64,000 nucleotides of DNA from Sediminibacterium salmoneum NBRC 103935. GTDB taxonomy: Bacteria; Bacteroidota; Bacteroidia; Chitinophagales; Chitinophagaceae. The stretch covers positions 2,120,270 to 2,184,269 of the forward strand of contig NZ_KI866530.1 in NCBI RefSeq assembly GCF_000511175.1. The letters run 5' to 3'. Position 1 is the first letter of the stretch; each line of letters begins with the position of its first letter. The notes under the pieces were generated by a model. It was given only the letters and a program-made list of their open reading frames with translations. It was not told where the DNA came from and did no database searches. Shown piece by piece: positions 45,206-54,900 of the stretch. Both the position numbers and the translations under genes were made by a program.

Positions 45206-47464
45206 CTAATTGCCGTAAACACTCAGGAATTTGATTCTCATGATTTTTAACTGCTCCCAGTTAAAATCAAATTCGGCCAACTCTTCGCGGGCAACGTCCA
45301 GCGAAGAAGTTTCACAGCTTTTGAAATATTCCAGAATTTCATCCTGTTCATCTTCACCCAGCCATTCATCAATGGCATAATCCAGATTCAGCCTGGTTCC
45401 ACTTGCAGCAATGGTTTCCATCTCTTCCAATAACTGGTCGAGTTTTAAATCCTTATTACGTGCAATGGTTTCCAGTGGAATTTTTTTGTCTACATTCTGA
45501 ATAATATAAATTTTGTTACTGGCAGCATTGGCAACACTGCGCATAACAAAATCATCGGGCTTTTCAATATTATTCTCTTCTACATAACTGGCAATCAACT
45601 CCACGAAGGGCTTACCATATTTCAGGGCTTTACCTTTGCTTACACCCTGACACTTACTCATTTCATCCAATGTAGTTGGGTATAAGGTTGCCATATCCTG
45701 TAAAGAACTTTCCAGAAAAATAACAAAGGGAGGTAAACTTTTTTTCTTGGCCTCTTTTTGTCTTAATTCTTTAAGCATGGTGAATAACTGTTCGTCTGCA
45801 GCAGCACCAGACTGTGAGCCAGATTCGCTTTCATCATCATCTGCATTGGCATCTTCAAATAAATTATTCAGTACCATTTTGAAAGAAGATGGCTTCTTCA
45901 GGTATTTCTGGCCCTTTTCGCTCACTTTCAACAAACCATATTCTTCTATGTCTTTTAGTAAAAGATTTTCAAGTAATAGTTGCCTGATCAGGCTATTCCA
46001 TAAATGCGTTTCCTTGTCTTTTCCAATTCCAAATTCCGGTAAACTATCATGACGGAACATGGTAATTTGTGGAGTAAGCTTTCCTGTTAAAACATTTACC
46101 ACATAATCGGCAACAAATCTTCCATCCAGTGCATTCACCACTTTCAGCACTTTTACTACTTCTTCCTTCGCTTCAAACTTCTCTTTCGGATTCTTACAGT
46201 TATCGCAGAGTCCGCAGTTTTCGGTTTCTGTAGTTTCCCCGAAATAATGCAATAAAATTTTCCTTCTGCAAACAGCACTTTCTGAGTAAGCAACCATTTC
46301 GTCAATCAATTGCGCACCTACTTCCCTTTCGCTTAAAGGCTTATCCCGCATCAGGTGTTCCAACTTGGATACGTCTTTATGAGAATAATACAATACACAA
46401 ATTCCTTCCAGGCCATCACGGCCTGCTCTGCCTGTTTCCTGATAATAGTTCTCAATAGATTTGGGAATATTAAAATGAATCACAAAACGGATATCCGGCT
46501 TGTCTATACCCATGCCGAATGCAATGGTGGCTACAATCACCTGCACATCTTCGTTTAAAAACTGATCCTGACGATCCGCTCTTAATTTCTGATCCAGACC
46601 TGCATGATAAGCAACTGCTTTAATTTTATTGGCTACCAGCAATTCAGCCAGCTCTTCTGTAGTTTTACGATTCAGGGTATAGATAATACCACTCTTACCC
46701 TTGTGTTGTGTAATAAATTTTACAATGCTTTTAACCGTCTGTTCTTTTTGAATCTTAGGAAGAATTTCGTAGAACAAATTGGTACGGTTAAAAGAGGAGA
46801 TAAAAATATTGGCTTCTCTTAAACCCAGATTTTTCACAATATCGCTTTGTACCTTGGGAGTAGCGGTAGCGGTTAGCGCAATTACGGGCTTGTCTGGATG
46901 AATCATGTCCATCATTTCTCTGAGTCTTCTGTACTCTGGTCTGAAATCATGCCCCCATTCTGAAATACAGTGGGCTTCATCCACCGCAAAAAAGGAAATA
47001 TTCAGGTCACTGAAATACTCCAGGTTCTCCTGTTTGGTCAGGGTTTCCGGAGCCACATATAATAATTTGGTTTTACCGCTGTTGAGATCGTCTTTTACCG
47101 CCTTAATCTGGCTTTTATTCAGGGAGGAATTCAAAAAATGGGCAACTTCATCGTTTTCACTATACCCCCTTACCAGATCCACCTGGTTTTTCATCAGGGC
47201 AATCAAGGGAGATACAATAATGGCACAACCGTCCAGCATCAGTGCTGGCAACTGATAACAAAGGCTCTTACCACCACCGGTTGGCATAATCACAAAAGTA
47301 TCTTTCCCATCTAAAAGACTGTTGATGGCCGCTTCCTGCGTTCCTTTAAATTCTTTAAATCCAAAATATTGCTCTAAAGCTGCATGTATGGGATATTGGC
47401 TTGCGCCGGCAGTTTTTCTGGCTGTTGATTTCCTCGTTACCGCTTTTTTTGTAGTCGTTGCCAT
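45206..47464 (-). CDS. recQ: ATP-dependent DNA helicase RecQ
   Basis: 3'-5' helicase that resolves recombination and fork intermediates. The 752 residues start with a basic Thr/Lys-rich tail of about 25 residues, then [14 protein letters not shown], Walker [15 protein letters not shown] (about 60-73), [45 protein letters not shown] and [10 protein letters not shown]. The RQC zinc site shows [12 protein letters not shown] and CGLCDNC. An HRDC domain follows (about 530-610), then a Bacteroidota-type C-terminal extension. All motifs are intact. It heads the minus-strand run towards chrA. Confidence 0.96.
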   Translation of the reverse strand: MATTTKKAVTRKSTARKTAGASQYPIHAALEQYFGFKEFKGTQEAAINSLLDGKDTFVIMPTGGGKSLCYQLPALMLDGCAIIVSPLIALMKNQVDLVRGYSENDEVAHFLNSSLNKSQIKAVKDDLNSGKTKLLYVAPETLTKQENLEYFSDLNISFFAVDEAHCISEWGHDFRPEYRRLREMMDMIHPDKPVIALTATATPKVQSDIVKNLGLREANIFISSFNRTNLFYEILPKIQKEQTVKSIVKFITQHKGKSGIIYTLNRKTTEELAELLVANKIKAVAYHAGLDQKLRADRQDQFLNEDVQVIVATIAFGMGIDKPDIRFVIHFNIPKSIENYYQETGRAGRDGLEGICVLYYSHKDVSKLEHLMRDKPLSEREVGAQLIDEMVAYSESAVCRRKILLHYFGETTETENCGLCDNCKNPKEKFEAKEEVVKVLKVVNALDGRFVADYVVNVLTGKLTPQITMFRHDSLPEFGIGKDKETHLWNSLIRQLLLENLLLKDIEEYGLLKVSEKGQKYLKKPSSFKMVLNNLFEDANADDDESESGSQSGAAADEQLFTMLKELRQKEAKKKSLPPFVIFLESSLQDMATLYPTTLDEMSKCQGVSKGKALKYGKPFVELIASYVEENNIEKPDDFVMRSVANAASNKIYIIQNVDKKIPLETIARNKDLKLDQLLEEMETIAASGTRLNLDYAIDEWLGEDEQDEILEYFKSCETSSLDVAREELAEFDFNWEQLKIMRIKFLSVYGN

Positions 47465-47549
47465 CGGGGGATTTCTGTTTACTACACAAGAACAATCTGT
47501 GTCTGTAAAAGTTAAACAATTTTTGCCTTTTTTCCTTATTTATTTCAAC

Positions 47550-47574
47550 AAATAGCCTAAAAATCAGGCTATTT
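47550..47574. other. Inverted repeat in the recQ/kdsD divergent region
   Basis: Perfect 9-bp arms (AAATAGCCT 47550-47558, AGGCTATTT 47566-47574) with a 7-base loop, between two genes that point away from each other. It cannot end either gene. It may be an operator or a chance structure. Confidence 0.3.
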
Positions 47575-47636
47575 TGCAAAAGGGTTGCGAAGTTAATGAA
47601 TCCAATATGCAATACCCGAGCAAAGCTGTTAAAGTT

Positions 47637-47644
47637 TACCTTTG
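47637..47644 (+). promoter_or_regulatory. -7 promoter box for the KpsF/GutQ gene (TACCTTTG)
   Basis: Perfect TAnnTTTG ending 6 bp before the ATG at 47651, so the message is probably leaderless. It also rules against the TTG start at 47642, which lies inside the box. Confidence 0.5.
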
Positions 47645-47650
47645 TTAAGC

Positions 47651-48613
47651 ATGAATACAAATATCCAGACCATTGCCCTGCAAACCATTGATATTGAAAT
47701 GGCTTCTATTCAGGGGCTGAAGGAGTTTATTGGTAATGATTTTGAAAAAATCATCCAGGCAATCCATCATACAAAAGGCCGTTTGATTGTAAGTGGGATA
47801 GGCAAAAGTGCCATTGTTGCCCAAAAAATAGTAGCCACCTTAAATTCTACCGGTACCCCCTCACTGTTTATGCATGCTGCTGATGCCATTCACGGAGACC
47901 TGGGCATGATAACCCCTGATGATGTAGTGATGCTGATAAGTAAGAGCGGAGAGAGCCCTGAAATAAAAGTTTTGATCCCCCTGATTAATAATTTCGGCAA
48001 CCTGTTGATTGGGATGGTTGGCAATATGGACAGTTACCTGGCTCAAAAAGCCAATCTGGTTATTAATACTACTGTAGATCGGGAAGCCTGCCCCAATAAC
48101 CTGGCTCCTACCAGCAGTACAACTGCACAGATGGTTATGGGAGATGTGCTGGCGGTTTGCCTTATGGAACTGAACCAATTCAATAACCGGGACTTTGCCA
48201 GGTTTCATCCCGGAGGAAATCTGGGTAAACGTTTGTACCTGCGGGTAGAAGACTTATCCGGGAACAATCAAAAACCCGCTGTATTACCAACAGCCAGCTT
48301 AAAGGAAGTAATTGTGGAAATAACACAAAATCGGCTTGGAGTAACGGCAGTAGTTAAAGAGGATAATTCACTAATTGGAATCATTACTGATGGAGATTTA
48401 AGAAGAATGCTCGAAAAAACCAGTGATATTTCTGCCATTTGCGCTTCCAATATTTTATCACCGGACCCGGTCACCATTTCGCCTCAGGCAATGGCTGTTG
48501 AAGCCCTGGATCTGATTCGGGAAAAAGATATCAGTCAGTTAGTAGTGGCCGAAAACGGGAAGTATATGGGCATCATTCATCTGCATGATTTAATTAGGGA
48601 GGGAATTGTATAA
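47651..48613 (+). CDS. kdsD: Arabinose-5-phosphate isomerase, KpsF/GutQ (KdsD) family
   Basis: Converts ribulose 5-phosphate to arabinose 5-phosphate, first step of KDO synthesis for lipopolysaccharide. The 320 residues have a SIS domain (about 30-190; GRLIVSGIGKSAIVAQKIVA, SLFMHAADAIHGDLGMI, SKSGESPEIK, LAPTSSTTAQMVMGD) and the family site FARFHPGGNLGKRL. Two CBS domains follow (about 205-320; GIITDGDLRRML). Start ATG 47651 is set by the promoter box. It precedes the mannose-1-phosphate guanylyltransferase gene by 57 bp; the pair suits envelope sugar supply. Confidence 0.93.
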   Translation: MNTNIQTIALQTIDIEMASIQGLKEFIGNDFEKIIQAIHHTKGRLIVSGIGKSAIVAQKIVATLNSTGTPSLFMHAADAIHGDLGMITPDDVVMLISKSGESPEIKVLIPLINNFGNLLIGMVGNMDSYLAQKANLVINTTVDREACPNNLAPTSSTTAQMVMGDVLAVCLMELNQFNNRDFARFHPGGNLGKRLYLRVEDLSGNNQKPAVLPTASLKEVIVEITQNRLGVTAVVKEDNSLIGIITDGDLRRMLEKTSDISAICASNILSPDPVTISPQAMAVEALDLIREKDISQLVVAENGKYMGIIHLHDLIREGIV

Positions 48614-48670
48614 ACTGAGCAATAAGTTCAATTTGTAATCGTTTGTATTGCAGCAATTAAAGTAATTCAA

Positions 48671-49753
48671 ATGAATCAACACCATTATGTTGCCATCATG
48701 GCAGGAGGGATTGGAAGTCGTTTCTGGCCACAGAGCAGAACCAGTTATCCCAAGCAGTTTCTGGATATATTAAATACAGGAAAATCACTGATACGATGGA
48801 CCTATGAGCGTTATGCTGCATTCATTCCGAACGATAATATTTTTATCGTTACGTCAGAAGAATATGTTTCCATTGTACAGGAACAACTACCCGAACTGAA
48901 TGTAGAAAATATTCTGGCAGAACCCAGCAGAAAAAATACAGCTCCCTGTGTTGCTTATATTTCTTACAAATTATTGCAGAAAGATCCGGAGGCATCCCTG
49001 ATTGTTGCGCCAAGTGATCATATGATTCTGGATAATGAAAATTTCAGAAAAATAACTTTACAGGCACTTGATTTTGTTTCTCATATCAATTCACTCGTAA
49101 CGCTGGGAATAAAACCAACTCACCCCAATACCGGATACGGCTACATTCAACATGAGCCTATGCAAGTAGCAGATGGTATTTACAAAGTGAAAACTTTTAC
49201 AGAAAAGCCCAACCTTGAATTGGCCAAGACCTTTCTCGCAAGCGGAGATTTTCTATGGAACGCAGGCATTTTTGTTTGGCAGGTAAAAAATGTAATGAAA
49301 GCTTTTGAACAGTTTCAACCAGAAATGTATGAACTGTTTGATGCAGAAAAAGCATGTTTCAATACGCCTTCAGAAAAAGAAGCAATTAACCGCATTTATC
49401 CGCTTTGTACCAACGTGTCCATTGACTTTGCAATAATGGAAAAGGCAGACAATGTTTATGTAATTCCATCTTCCTTTGGCTGGAGCGATTTGGGAACCTG
49501 GAACAGTGCCTATGACAACCTTGAAAAAGACTATTTAGGCAATGCGGTAGCTTCAGAAAATGTGATTGTTATTGATGCTACCAAGTGCATGGTTTCTGCA
49601 CCAAAAGAGAAGTTATTATTGCTACAGGGACTTGACGATTTTATAGTAGTAGATACCCCGGACGTATTAATGATTTGTAAAAAAGAAAAAGAACAAGCCA
49701 TTAAAGAATATGTTGCTGAAGTAAAACGCAATAAGGGAGATCAATACTTATAA
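48671..49753 (+). CDS. Mannose-1-phosphate guanylyltransferase
   Basis: Makes GDP-mannose from mannose 1-phosphate and GTP for envelope and exopolysaccharide sugars. The 360 residues match the short form without an isomerase domain: YVAIMAGGIGSRFWPQSR and PKQFLDI (about 7-36), VAPSDHMI, NTGYGYIQ, FTEKPNLELA, WNAGIFVW and FGWSDLGTWNS. All nucleotide-sugar signature residues are visible. A terminator hairpin follows. Confidence 0.95.
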   Translation: MNQHHYVAIMAGGIGSRFWPQSRTSYPKQFLDILNTGKSLIRWTYERYAAFIPNDNIFIVTSEEYVSIVQEQLPELNVENILAEPSRKNTAPCVAYISYKLLQKDPEASLIVAPSDHMILDNENFRKITLQALDFVSHINSLVTLGIKPTHPNTGYGYIQHEPMQVADGIYKVKTFTEKPNLELAKTFLASGDFLWNAGIFVWQVKNVMKAFEQFQPEMYELFDAEKACFNTPSEKEAINRIYPLCTNVSIDFAIMEKADNVYVIPSSFGWSDLGTWNSAYDNLEKDYLGNAVASENVIVIDATKCMVSAPKEKLLLLQGLDDFIVVDTPDVLMICKKEKEQAIKEYVAEVKRNKGDQYL

Positions 49754-49779
49754 ACGCTTGTTAGCTTACTAAAAATTAT

Positions 49780-49806
49780 AGGGGAATGGCTTGCCATCCC
49801 TTTTTA
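49780..49806 (+). terminator. Terminator after the guanylyltransferase gene
   Basis: GC-rich hairpin (AGGGGAATGG with CCATCCC, a small bulge, 4-base loop) followed by five T. It lies 27 bp after the stop and ends the kdsD-guanylyltransferase transcript. Confidence 0.7.
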
Positions 49807-49814
49807 TTTATGAT

Positions 49815-49822
49815 TACATTTG
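49815..49822 (+). promoter_or_regulatory. -7 promoter box for the FabH-like gene (TACATTTG)
   Basis: Perfect TAnnTTTG, 25 bp before the ATG at 49848 and directly after the previous gene's terminator. Confidence 0.5.
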
Positions 49823-49847
49823 AAGGAGTACTAAATATAAAAGACCA

Positions 49848-50924
49848 ATGGGCATCAGAACGGTAATCACTGGAACAGGAAGTTATATTCCTCCTCATAT
49901 TAAAACCAATAAAGATTTTGCCAGTCAGGATTTTTACGGAGAAGATCATCTGAAAATTCCGACTCCCTCAGCTGAAATTGTAGAGAAGTTCAAAGACATT
50001 ACCGGTATTGAAGAAAGACGATACGCTGGTAACGAATTTACCGCCTGTGATATGGGTGCAATAGCAGCTAAACATGCCATTGAAGATGCAGGCATTGATC
50101 ATGAAACCATTGACCAGATTATTGTAGCCCATAATTTCGGAAACGTTATTAAGAATACGATTCAGTCCGATGCAGTTCCGGCCTTGGCTTCACATATTAA
50201 ACATGCATTGGGAATTTTTAATCCAAATTGCGTTGCTTATGATGTTTTATTCGGCTGTCCGGGTTGGATATTAGGTGTTACACAGGCAGACGCTTTTATA
50301 AAAGCCGGGCTGGCTAAACGGTGTTTGGTAATTGGTACAGAAACCCTGAGCAGGGTAATTGATCATTACGACAGAGATAGCATGATTTTCAGTGATGGAG
50401 CTGGAGCAACAATTATAGAAGCTGTGGAAGGAAGTAACGGAGATACAGGTATAATTGCCAGTAGTATGCAAAGCCATTGTAATGATGAACTAAGATATAT
50501 TACCATGGGCAAATCCTATTTGCCGGATGCAGATCCTGCCGTAAGATATATCAAAATGAAAGGGAGAAAAGTATACGAGTATGCTATTAAAAATGTACCC
50601 CTTGCCATGAAAGCCTGTCTGGAAAAAAGTGAAGTAGATGTTCGGGATGTAAAGAAGTTCTTTTTGCACCAGGCAAATGAAAAAATGGATGAGGGATTTA
50701 TCAAAGCCCTGTTTAAACTATACGGTATTCGAGAGATCCCGGAAAATATAATGCCGATGAGTATTCATAAATTCGGCAACAGTTCTGTAGCTACCATTCC
50801 AACTTTATATGATTTGGTAAAACGTGGGGAAATGCCCGAACACCAGCTTTCAAAAGGGGATATAGTTATGTTTGCTTCTGTTGGAGCCGGAATGAATATA
50901 AATGCATTCTGTTACAGAGTATAA
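49848..50924 (+). CDS. 3-oxoacyl-ACP synthase III (FabH-like thiolase-fold enzyme)
   Basis: Claisen condensing enzyme of 358 residues. The catalytic triad is visible: Cys in DVLFGCPGWILGV (about 132), His in FFLHQANEKMD (about 268) and Asn in IHKFGNSSVATIP (about 305). The N-terminus reads TVITGTGSYIPPHIKTN. The nucleophile context GCPGW differs from the usual AACSGF of housekeeping FabH, so it may be a second, specialised paralogue. No other fatty acid or polyketide gene is nearby. Substrate unknown. Confidence 0.87.
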   Translation: MGIRTVITGTGSYIPPHIKTNKDFASQDFYGEDHLKIPTPSAEIVEKFKDITGIEERRYAGNEFTACDMGAIAAKHAIEDAGIDHETIDQIIVAHNFGNVIKNTIQSDAVPALASHIKHALGIFNPNCVAYDVLFGCPGWILGVTQADAFIKAGLAKRCLVIGTETLSRVIDHYDRDSMIFSDGAGATIIEAVEGSNGDTGIIASSMQSHCNDELRYITMGKSYLPDADPAVRYIKMKGRKVYEYAIKNVPLAMKACLEKSEVDVRDVKKFFLHQANEKMDEGFIKALFKLYGIREIPENIMPMSIHKFGNSSVATIPTLYDLVKRGEMPEHQLSKGDIVMFASVGAGMNINAFCYRV

Positions 50925-51026
50925 GCCAAAATAAAAAGGCCGCTTACCTTGCGGAATGCGACCTTAAAATTAACTACCCCCCGATAGCTAATCAACGCAA
51001 AGCTAACTCAATCCAAATCGTCGAAC

Positions 51027-51046
51027 AACTGTGTAATTACACAGTT
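51027..51046. promoter_or_regulatory. 20-bp perfect palindrome before the PAS-LuxR gene
   Basis: AACTGTGTAATTACACAGTT, with the form CTG-N10-CAG known from lux boxes. It ends 17 bp before the ATG at 51064. As RNA it folds into an 8-bp stem with an AATT loop followed by TTTT, so it may be the terminator of the FabH-like gene, an operator of the LuxR-type gene, or both. The rest of the 139-bp spacer holds only an imperfect hairpin (50936-50975) oriented as a minus-strand terminator. Confidence 0.55.
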
Positions 51047-51063
51047 TTTTGTAAATTGGCCTT

Positions 51064-51804
51064 ATGAATAAGCCGAATAAAATTGCAGAAATAGACCCGG
51101 CCATCATTACTGATTTACCAGCTGACAAAAATTGTCCTATTTATCAGCAGTATAAAAGAAGTTTAATCCGTTTTGCCGACGAAGCCATCTACATTTACTC
51201 ATTTAAGGATAAGAAACTCATTTATGCCGATGGCTGGGAGGAAACCCTGGGATTTAAAGATGATGAAATCACCCTGCAGCAAATCATCAGACAAACGGAT
51301 GCTTCCTATCTTGCTTTTTCCCATGAAATCAATGCCAAAACCATTGAGTTCCTGCTCAGCAGAAAAACGGGCATTAAAGATTATAGTTTTACCGTAGAGC
51401 TTAAAAAAATCCATAAAGACGGAAGTGTTGTTCCTATGGAAGCCAAAATTGGCATTTTAACGGTGGATCAAAATGGCGGAGTAGATTATATTATAGGCAG
51501 ATTCAGAATCAATAGAAATATGCATTTAGGCATTGTAATGCGCTATGATGTGCATGGTCCTGATAAAGAGGAATTTGAAAAAGTAATCAACAAAGCTGTA
51601 CAAAAGTTTCTCACTATTTCCGGAAAGGAAAAAGAAGCATTAAGCTATGTGGCCAAAGGCTATTCCTTTAAAGAAATTGCAGATAAATTGGGTGTTTCCG
51701 CATCAGCCATTGAAAAAAGAATACAACCCCTTTATAAAAGATTCAAAGTAAACAATCTGGCACATCTGGTAAGCTTTGCCTACGAGAATCACATTCTGCC
51801 TTAA
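51064..51804 (+). CDS. PAS-domain LuxR-type transcriptional regulator
   Basis: A 246-residue regulator with a PAS-like N-terminal domain (about 30-160; FADEAIYIYSFKDKKLIYAD, TLGFKDDEIT, KDGSVVPMEAKIG) and a C-terminal LuxR helix-turn-helix (about 185-240; LTISGKEKEALSYVAKGYSF, KEIADKLGVSASAIEKRI, NLAHLVSFAYE). It lacks a receiver domain and the autoinducer-binding domain of quorum regulators. Target unknown; the palindrome just upstream suggests autoregulation. Its stop codon directly abuts the stop of the convergent PurF-like gene. Confidence 0.87.
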   Translation: MNKPNKIAEIDPAIITDLPADKNCPIYQQYKRSLIRFADEAIYIYSFKDKKLIYADGWEETLGFKDDEITLQQIIRQTDASYLAFSHEINAKTIEFLLSRKTGIKDYSFTVELKKIHKDGSVVPMEAKIGILTVDQNGGVDYIIGRFRINRNMHLGIVMRYDVHGPDKEEFEKVINKAVQKFLTISGKEKEALSYVAKGYSFKEIADKLGVSASAIEKRIQPLYKRFKVNNLAHLVSFAYENHILP

Positions 51805-53652
51805 CTAGTATCCTCTTACATTTTTACCGCTCAGGAAATTCAGGAATGCCTTATTCACTACTTTATTACCACCAGGAGTTGGATAGTTGCCTGTAAAATA
51901 CCAGTCACCCGTATTGGTAGGACAGCAATCATGTAAGTCTTCAATGGTCTGATAAATTACTTCCACCTCAACGTCAACTCCTTCAGGTGTAATGAGCTGA
52001 GCAATCTTATTGGAAATTTCCTGTGTGGTAAATGGCTTGTATATCTGACGAACTGCATTTTCTGCATGAAGGGTTCCATTTGCTTCCATATCCAGAATCT
52101 GTTGCTGAACTTCATTCAGTATATGATTCAGGTTTCTTTCTTTTAGCAAAGCTATGGCCGCTCTGAACGCAATAAAATCTCCCAGTTTGCTCATGTCAAT
52201 TCCATAACAGTCCGGATACCTGATCTGAGGCGCAGAAGAAACTACAATAATCTTTTTAGGTTGAAGGCGGGAAAGCATTCTGATGATACTTTCCTTTAAA
52301 GTTGTTCCTCTTACAATACTATCGTCAATCACTACCAGGGTATCTTCATTTTTACGAACGGTACCATAAGTAATATCGTAAACGTGCTGAACCATTTCAT
52401 TGCGGTTGGCATCTTCAGTAATGAATGTCCGCAACTTAACGTCTTTAATGGCAATTTTTTCCTGGCGAATTTTTCTGTTCACCATTTCTTCCAGCTTTTC
52501 CGGGCTAAAATCATTTCCCCAGCTGAGTATTCTTTCTACTTTAATTTTATTTAAATACTCTTCCATACCCTTTACCAACCCGTAGAAGGCAACTTCAGCC
52601 GTATTGGGGATATAGGAAAAAATGGTGTTTTTTAAATCATAAGAAATACTTTCTAGAACGGTCTTGCTTAAATGATGACCCAATGCAATTCTTTCGCGAT
52701 AGATTTTTTCATCGCTTCCTCTTGAAAAATAAATTCTTTCAAAAGAACAGGCTCGTCTTTCTTTTGGAGCAAGAATAGTTTCTATGGAATAATTTCCTTT
52801 ATCATCCACAATCAATGCTGTACCCGGCATTAATTCCTTCACTTCATTTTCAGCAACATTAAAGGTAGTTCTGATTGCAGCCCTTTCACTGGCAGCTACA
52901 ATTACTTCTTCATTTACATAATAATAGGCAGGTCTGATACCATGGGCATCACGCATAATAAAACTATGACCATTACCTAACAATCCCCCAATAGTATACC
53001 CCCCGTCAAACAAAGGCGTGGCTTTTTTCAAAACACCTGCAATATCAGCATTATTGGGGTTTACCGCATCTTCCTTAACCAGGTAATGATGAACCACTTC
53101 CATCATGGCAGCCAGATCGCTCTGCTTTTGAAAATCGCCGGGTTGAAATCCTATTTTTTCAAATAATTCATCGGTATTAACCAGGTTAAAATTACCAGCT
53201 AGCGCAAGATTCTTACCGGGCATTAAATCTCTCTTAATAAAAGGATGACAGAATTCAACATTGTTTTTACCCTGCGTACCATATCTAAGATGACCTAGTA
53301 ACAACTCTCCTAAAAAAGGAAGATGGCCTTTCATTAAACCCGGATGTTGTTTGATTTCTGCCTGGTATTTTTCCAGCTCCTGAATTTCCTGACCAATTTT
53401 AAAAAACAAGTCAGCAATGGGTTGCTGAGCATTACTGCGCATTCTGTGCAGATACGGATTTCCCGGTTCAATATTCAACTTAACGGTTGCAATTCCCGCT
53501 CCATCCTGGCCACGGTTATGCTGTTTTTCCATTAAGAGATATAGCTTGTTTAAGCCATATGTTACCGTTCCATGTTGCTGGAGGTAATAAGAGAAGGGTT
53601 TGCGCAAACGAATGTAGGCAAGTCCGCATTCGTGTTTTATTTCGTCGCTCAT
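51805..53652 (-). CDS. Amidophosphoribosyltransferase-like protein (long PurF family)
   Basis: Homologue of glutamine PRPP amidotransferase (first step of purine synthesis), but 615 residues compared with about 470-510 in classical PurF. The class II glutaminase nucleophile is Cys9 in KHECGLAYIRL, which needs removal of eight residues as in PurF propeptides. Further motifs are EKQHNRGQDGAGIA, LLGHLRYGTQG, the PRPP loop TLVVIDDSIVRGTTLKESI and SSAPQIRYPDCYGIDM. The C-terminal 100 residues are an extension. It may be the working PurF or a second paralogue; without the rest of the genome this stays open. Confidence 0.85.
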   Translation of the reverse strand: MSDEIKHECGLAYIRLRKPFSYYLQQHGTVTYGLNKLYLLMEKQHNRGQDGAGIATVKLNIEPGNPYLHRMRSNAQQPIADLFFKIGQEIQELEKYQAEIKQHPGLMKGHLPFLGELLLGHLRYGTQGKNNVEFCHPFIKRDLMPGKNLALAGNFNLVNTDELFEKIGFQPGDFQKQSDLAAMMEVVHHYLVKEDAVNPNNADIAGVLKKATPLFDGGYTIGGLLGNGHSFIMRDAHGIRPAYYYVNEEVIVAASERAAIRTTFNVAENEVKELMPGTALIVDDKGNYSIETILAPKERRACSFERIYFSRGSDEKIYRERIALGHHLSKTVLESISYDLKNTIFSYIPNTAEVAFYGLVKGMEEYLNKIKVERILSWGNDFSPEKLEEMVNRKIRQEKIAIKDVKLRTFITEDANRNEMVQHVYDITYGTVRKNEDTLVVIDDSIVRGTTLKESIIRMLSRLQPKKIIVVSSAPQIRYPDCYGIDMSKLGDFIAFRAAIALLKERNLNHILNEVQQQILDMEANGTLHAENAVRQIYKPFTTQEISNKIAQLITPEGVDVEVEVIYQTIEDLHDCCPTNTGDWYFTGNYPTPGGNKVVNKAFLNFLSGKNVRGY

Positions 53653-53663
53653 GATGCTGTATA

Positions 53664-53704
53664 AAAAGGAGTGGCGAAGTTACAACTCCGCCACCCTTTT
53701 AAAA
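53664..53704 (-). terminator. Bidirectional-looking terminator between FMN reductase and the PurF-like gene
   Basis: Arms 53664-53676 and 53689-53700 pair over 12 bp with a single bulged A, flanked by A runs on one side and T runs on the other. It lies between the FMN reductase stop (53706) and the PurF-like start (53652) and probably ends the marR-controlled transcript. Confidence 0.65.
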
Positions 53705-53705
53705 A

Positions 53706-54281
53706 TTAATTATATACGGTTCGTTTATCTGCCACCGCTTCGGGTAGTAAATTACCGGCCAGCCATAAGAATTCCCTCACAAAATTATCAATCGCACCCT
53801 GGAATCCCGGATCGGACAATTGACCAGTGGCATCAAACTTTTTATCTACCTGAGGAACAATCAGCATATGCGGAGAAGCTATTCCAAACAGACCTGGAAC
53901 CAGCAACAATAATTGTTGAGAAGCACGCATTCCACCCATGGCACCCACAGAAGCGGTTACCAGACCGAAAGCTTTTCTGCTTTGCTTGGGAAAATGATCC
54001 AGCAAATTTTGCAATGCCGGAGCATAGCTACCATTGTATTCCGGAGTAACCAGAATAAAGGCATTGGCTGCAAAAACTCTTTTTGCCAAAGGCTTAAAAG
54101 CTTCGGGTGTTTGGTCTACAGACGAAAATACAGTCTCCAGCAAGGGCAGTTTCCACTCTCTCACATCAATAATTCCAACCATATGATCTGTGTGCTTACG
54201 CAGATACTCCTGTAAGTGAAGTGCAATTCTATAGGTAACACTGTCTTTTCTTGGACTTCCGGAAATAATTTCAATTTGCAT
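53706..54281 (-). CDS. NADPH-dependent FMN reductase family protein
   Basis: A flavodoxin-fold reductase of 191 residues, acting on FMN, quinones or similar. The phosphate loop reads IISGSPRKDSVTYRIA (about 5-20), with the conserved VTPEYNGSYAPALQNLLDH (about 79-97) and a GAMGGMRASQQL stretch. It is the last gene of the minus-strand run that starts with marR and the pirins, all of which suit redox or quinone stress. Confidence 0.9.
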   Translation of the reverse strand: MQIEIISGSPRKDSVTYRIALHLQEYLRKHTDHMVGIIDVREWKLPLLETVFSSVDQTPEAFKPLAKRVFAANAFILVTPEYNGSYAPALQNLLDHFPKQSRKAFGLVTASVGAMGGMRASQQLLLLVPGLFGIASPHMLIVPQVDKKFDATGQLSDPGFQGAIDNFVREFLWLAGNLLPEAVADKRTVYN

Positions 54282-54328
54282 ATAACTATAACATTCTTTC
54301 AGGCTAAGGGTTCAATGGTAAAACAAGA

Positions 54329-54856
54329 CTATGCTTGCTTAACCATTTGAACAGCCAGGTTTAACTTAATTTCATCACTTACCACAACGCCGCCTGCTTC
54401 GGTTACAGCGCTCCAGGTTAAGCCAAATTCACTTCTGTTGATTTTACCGGAAATTTCAAATCCTGCTTTATCCTGACCATAGAAATCGGTCATTCTTCCG
54501 CCAAATTCAACATTCAGACTTACCGGCTTGGTGTTGCCTTTAATTGTTAAGTCTCCGTTTAAAACATAGTCTGATCCCCCTTTATGGGTAAAAGAAGTAG
54601 ATCTAAAGCTTAGTTTAGGGAATTGTTCAGCAGAAAAGAAGTCATCACTTTTCAGGTGAGTATCTCTTTGTTCGTTTCCAGTAGAAATACTGTTGATATC
54701 CGCTTCGAAGCTGATTGCAGCATCGCTGAAATCTTCTGCGTTTGCTTCCATAGAAGCGTCAAATTGCTGAAAATTACCAGTAACATTGGTAATCATTAAG
54801 TGCTTCACTTTAAAAGTGATTTCACTGTGCATTGGGTCAATTTTGTAAGTAGCCAT
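54329..54856 (-). CDS. YceI-family protein
   Basis: A 175-residue lipocalin-like protein that in the family binds isoprenoid quinones or other polyprenyl lipids. It begins ATYKIDPMHSEITFKVKHLM (first strand of the barrel) and has DEVVSDEIKL-type end strands (here GVVVSDEIKLNLAVQ). There is no signal peptide, so it may be cytosolic, unlike E. coli YceI. It lies 44 bp after the pirin gene and 47 bp before the reductase gene, probably in one transcript. Confidence 0.92.
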   Translation of the reverse strand: MATYKIDPMHSEITFKVKHLMITNVTGNFQQFDASMEANAEDFSDAAISFEADINSISTGNEQRDTHLKSDDFFSAEQFPKLSFRSTSFTHKGGSDYVLNGDLTIKGNTKPVSLNVEFGGRMTDFYGQDKAGFEISGKINRSEFGLTWSAVTEAGGVVVSDEIKLNLAVQMVKQA

Positions 54857-54900
54857 TGTTGTAATTTTTATTGGTTTTATAATGAAGGTTTTTAAATAAT

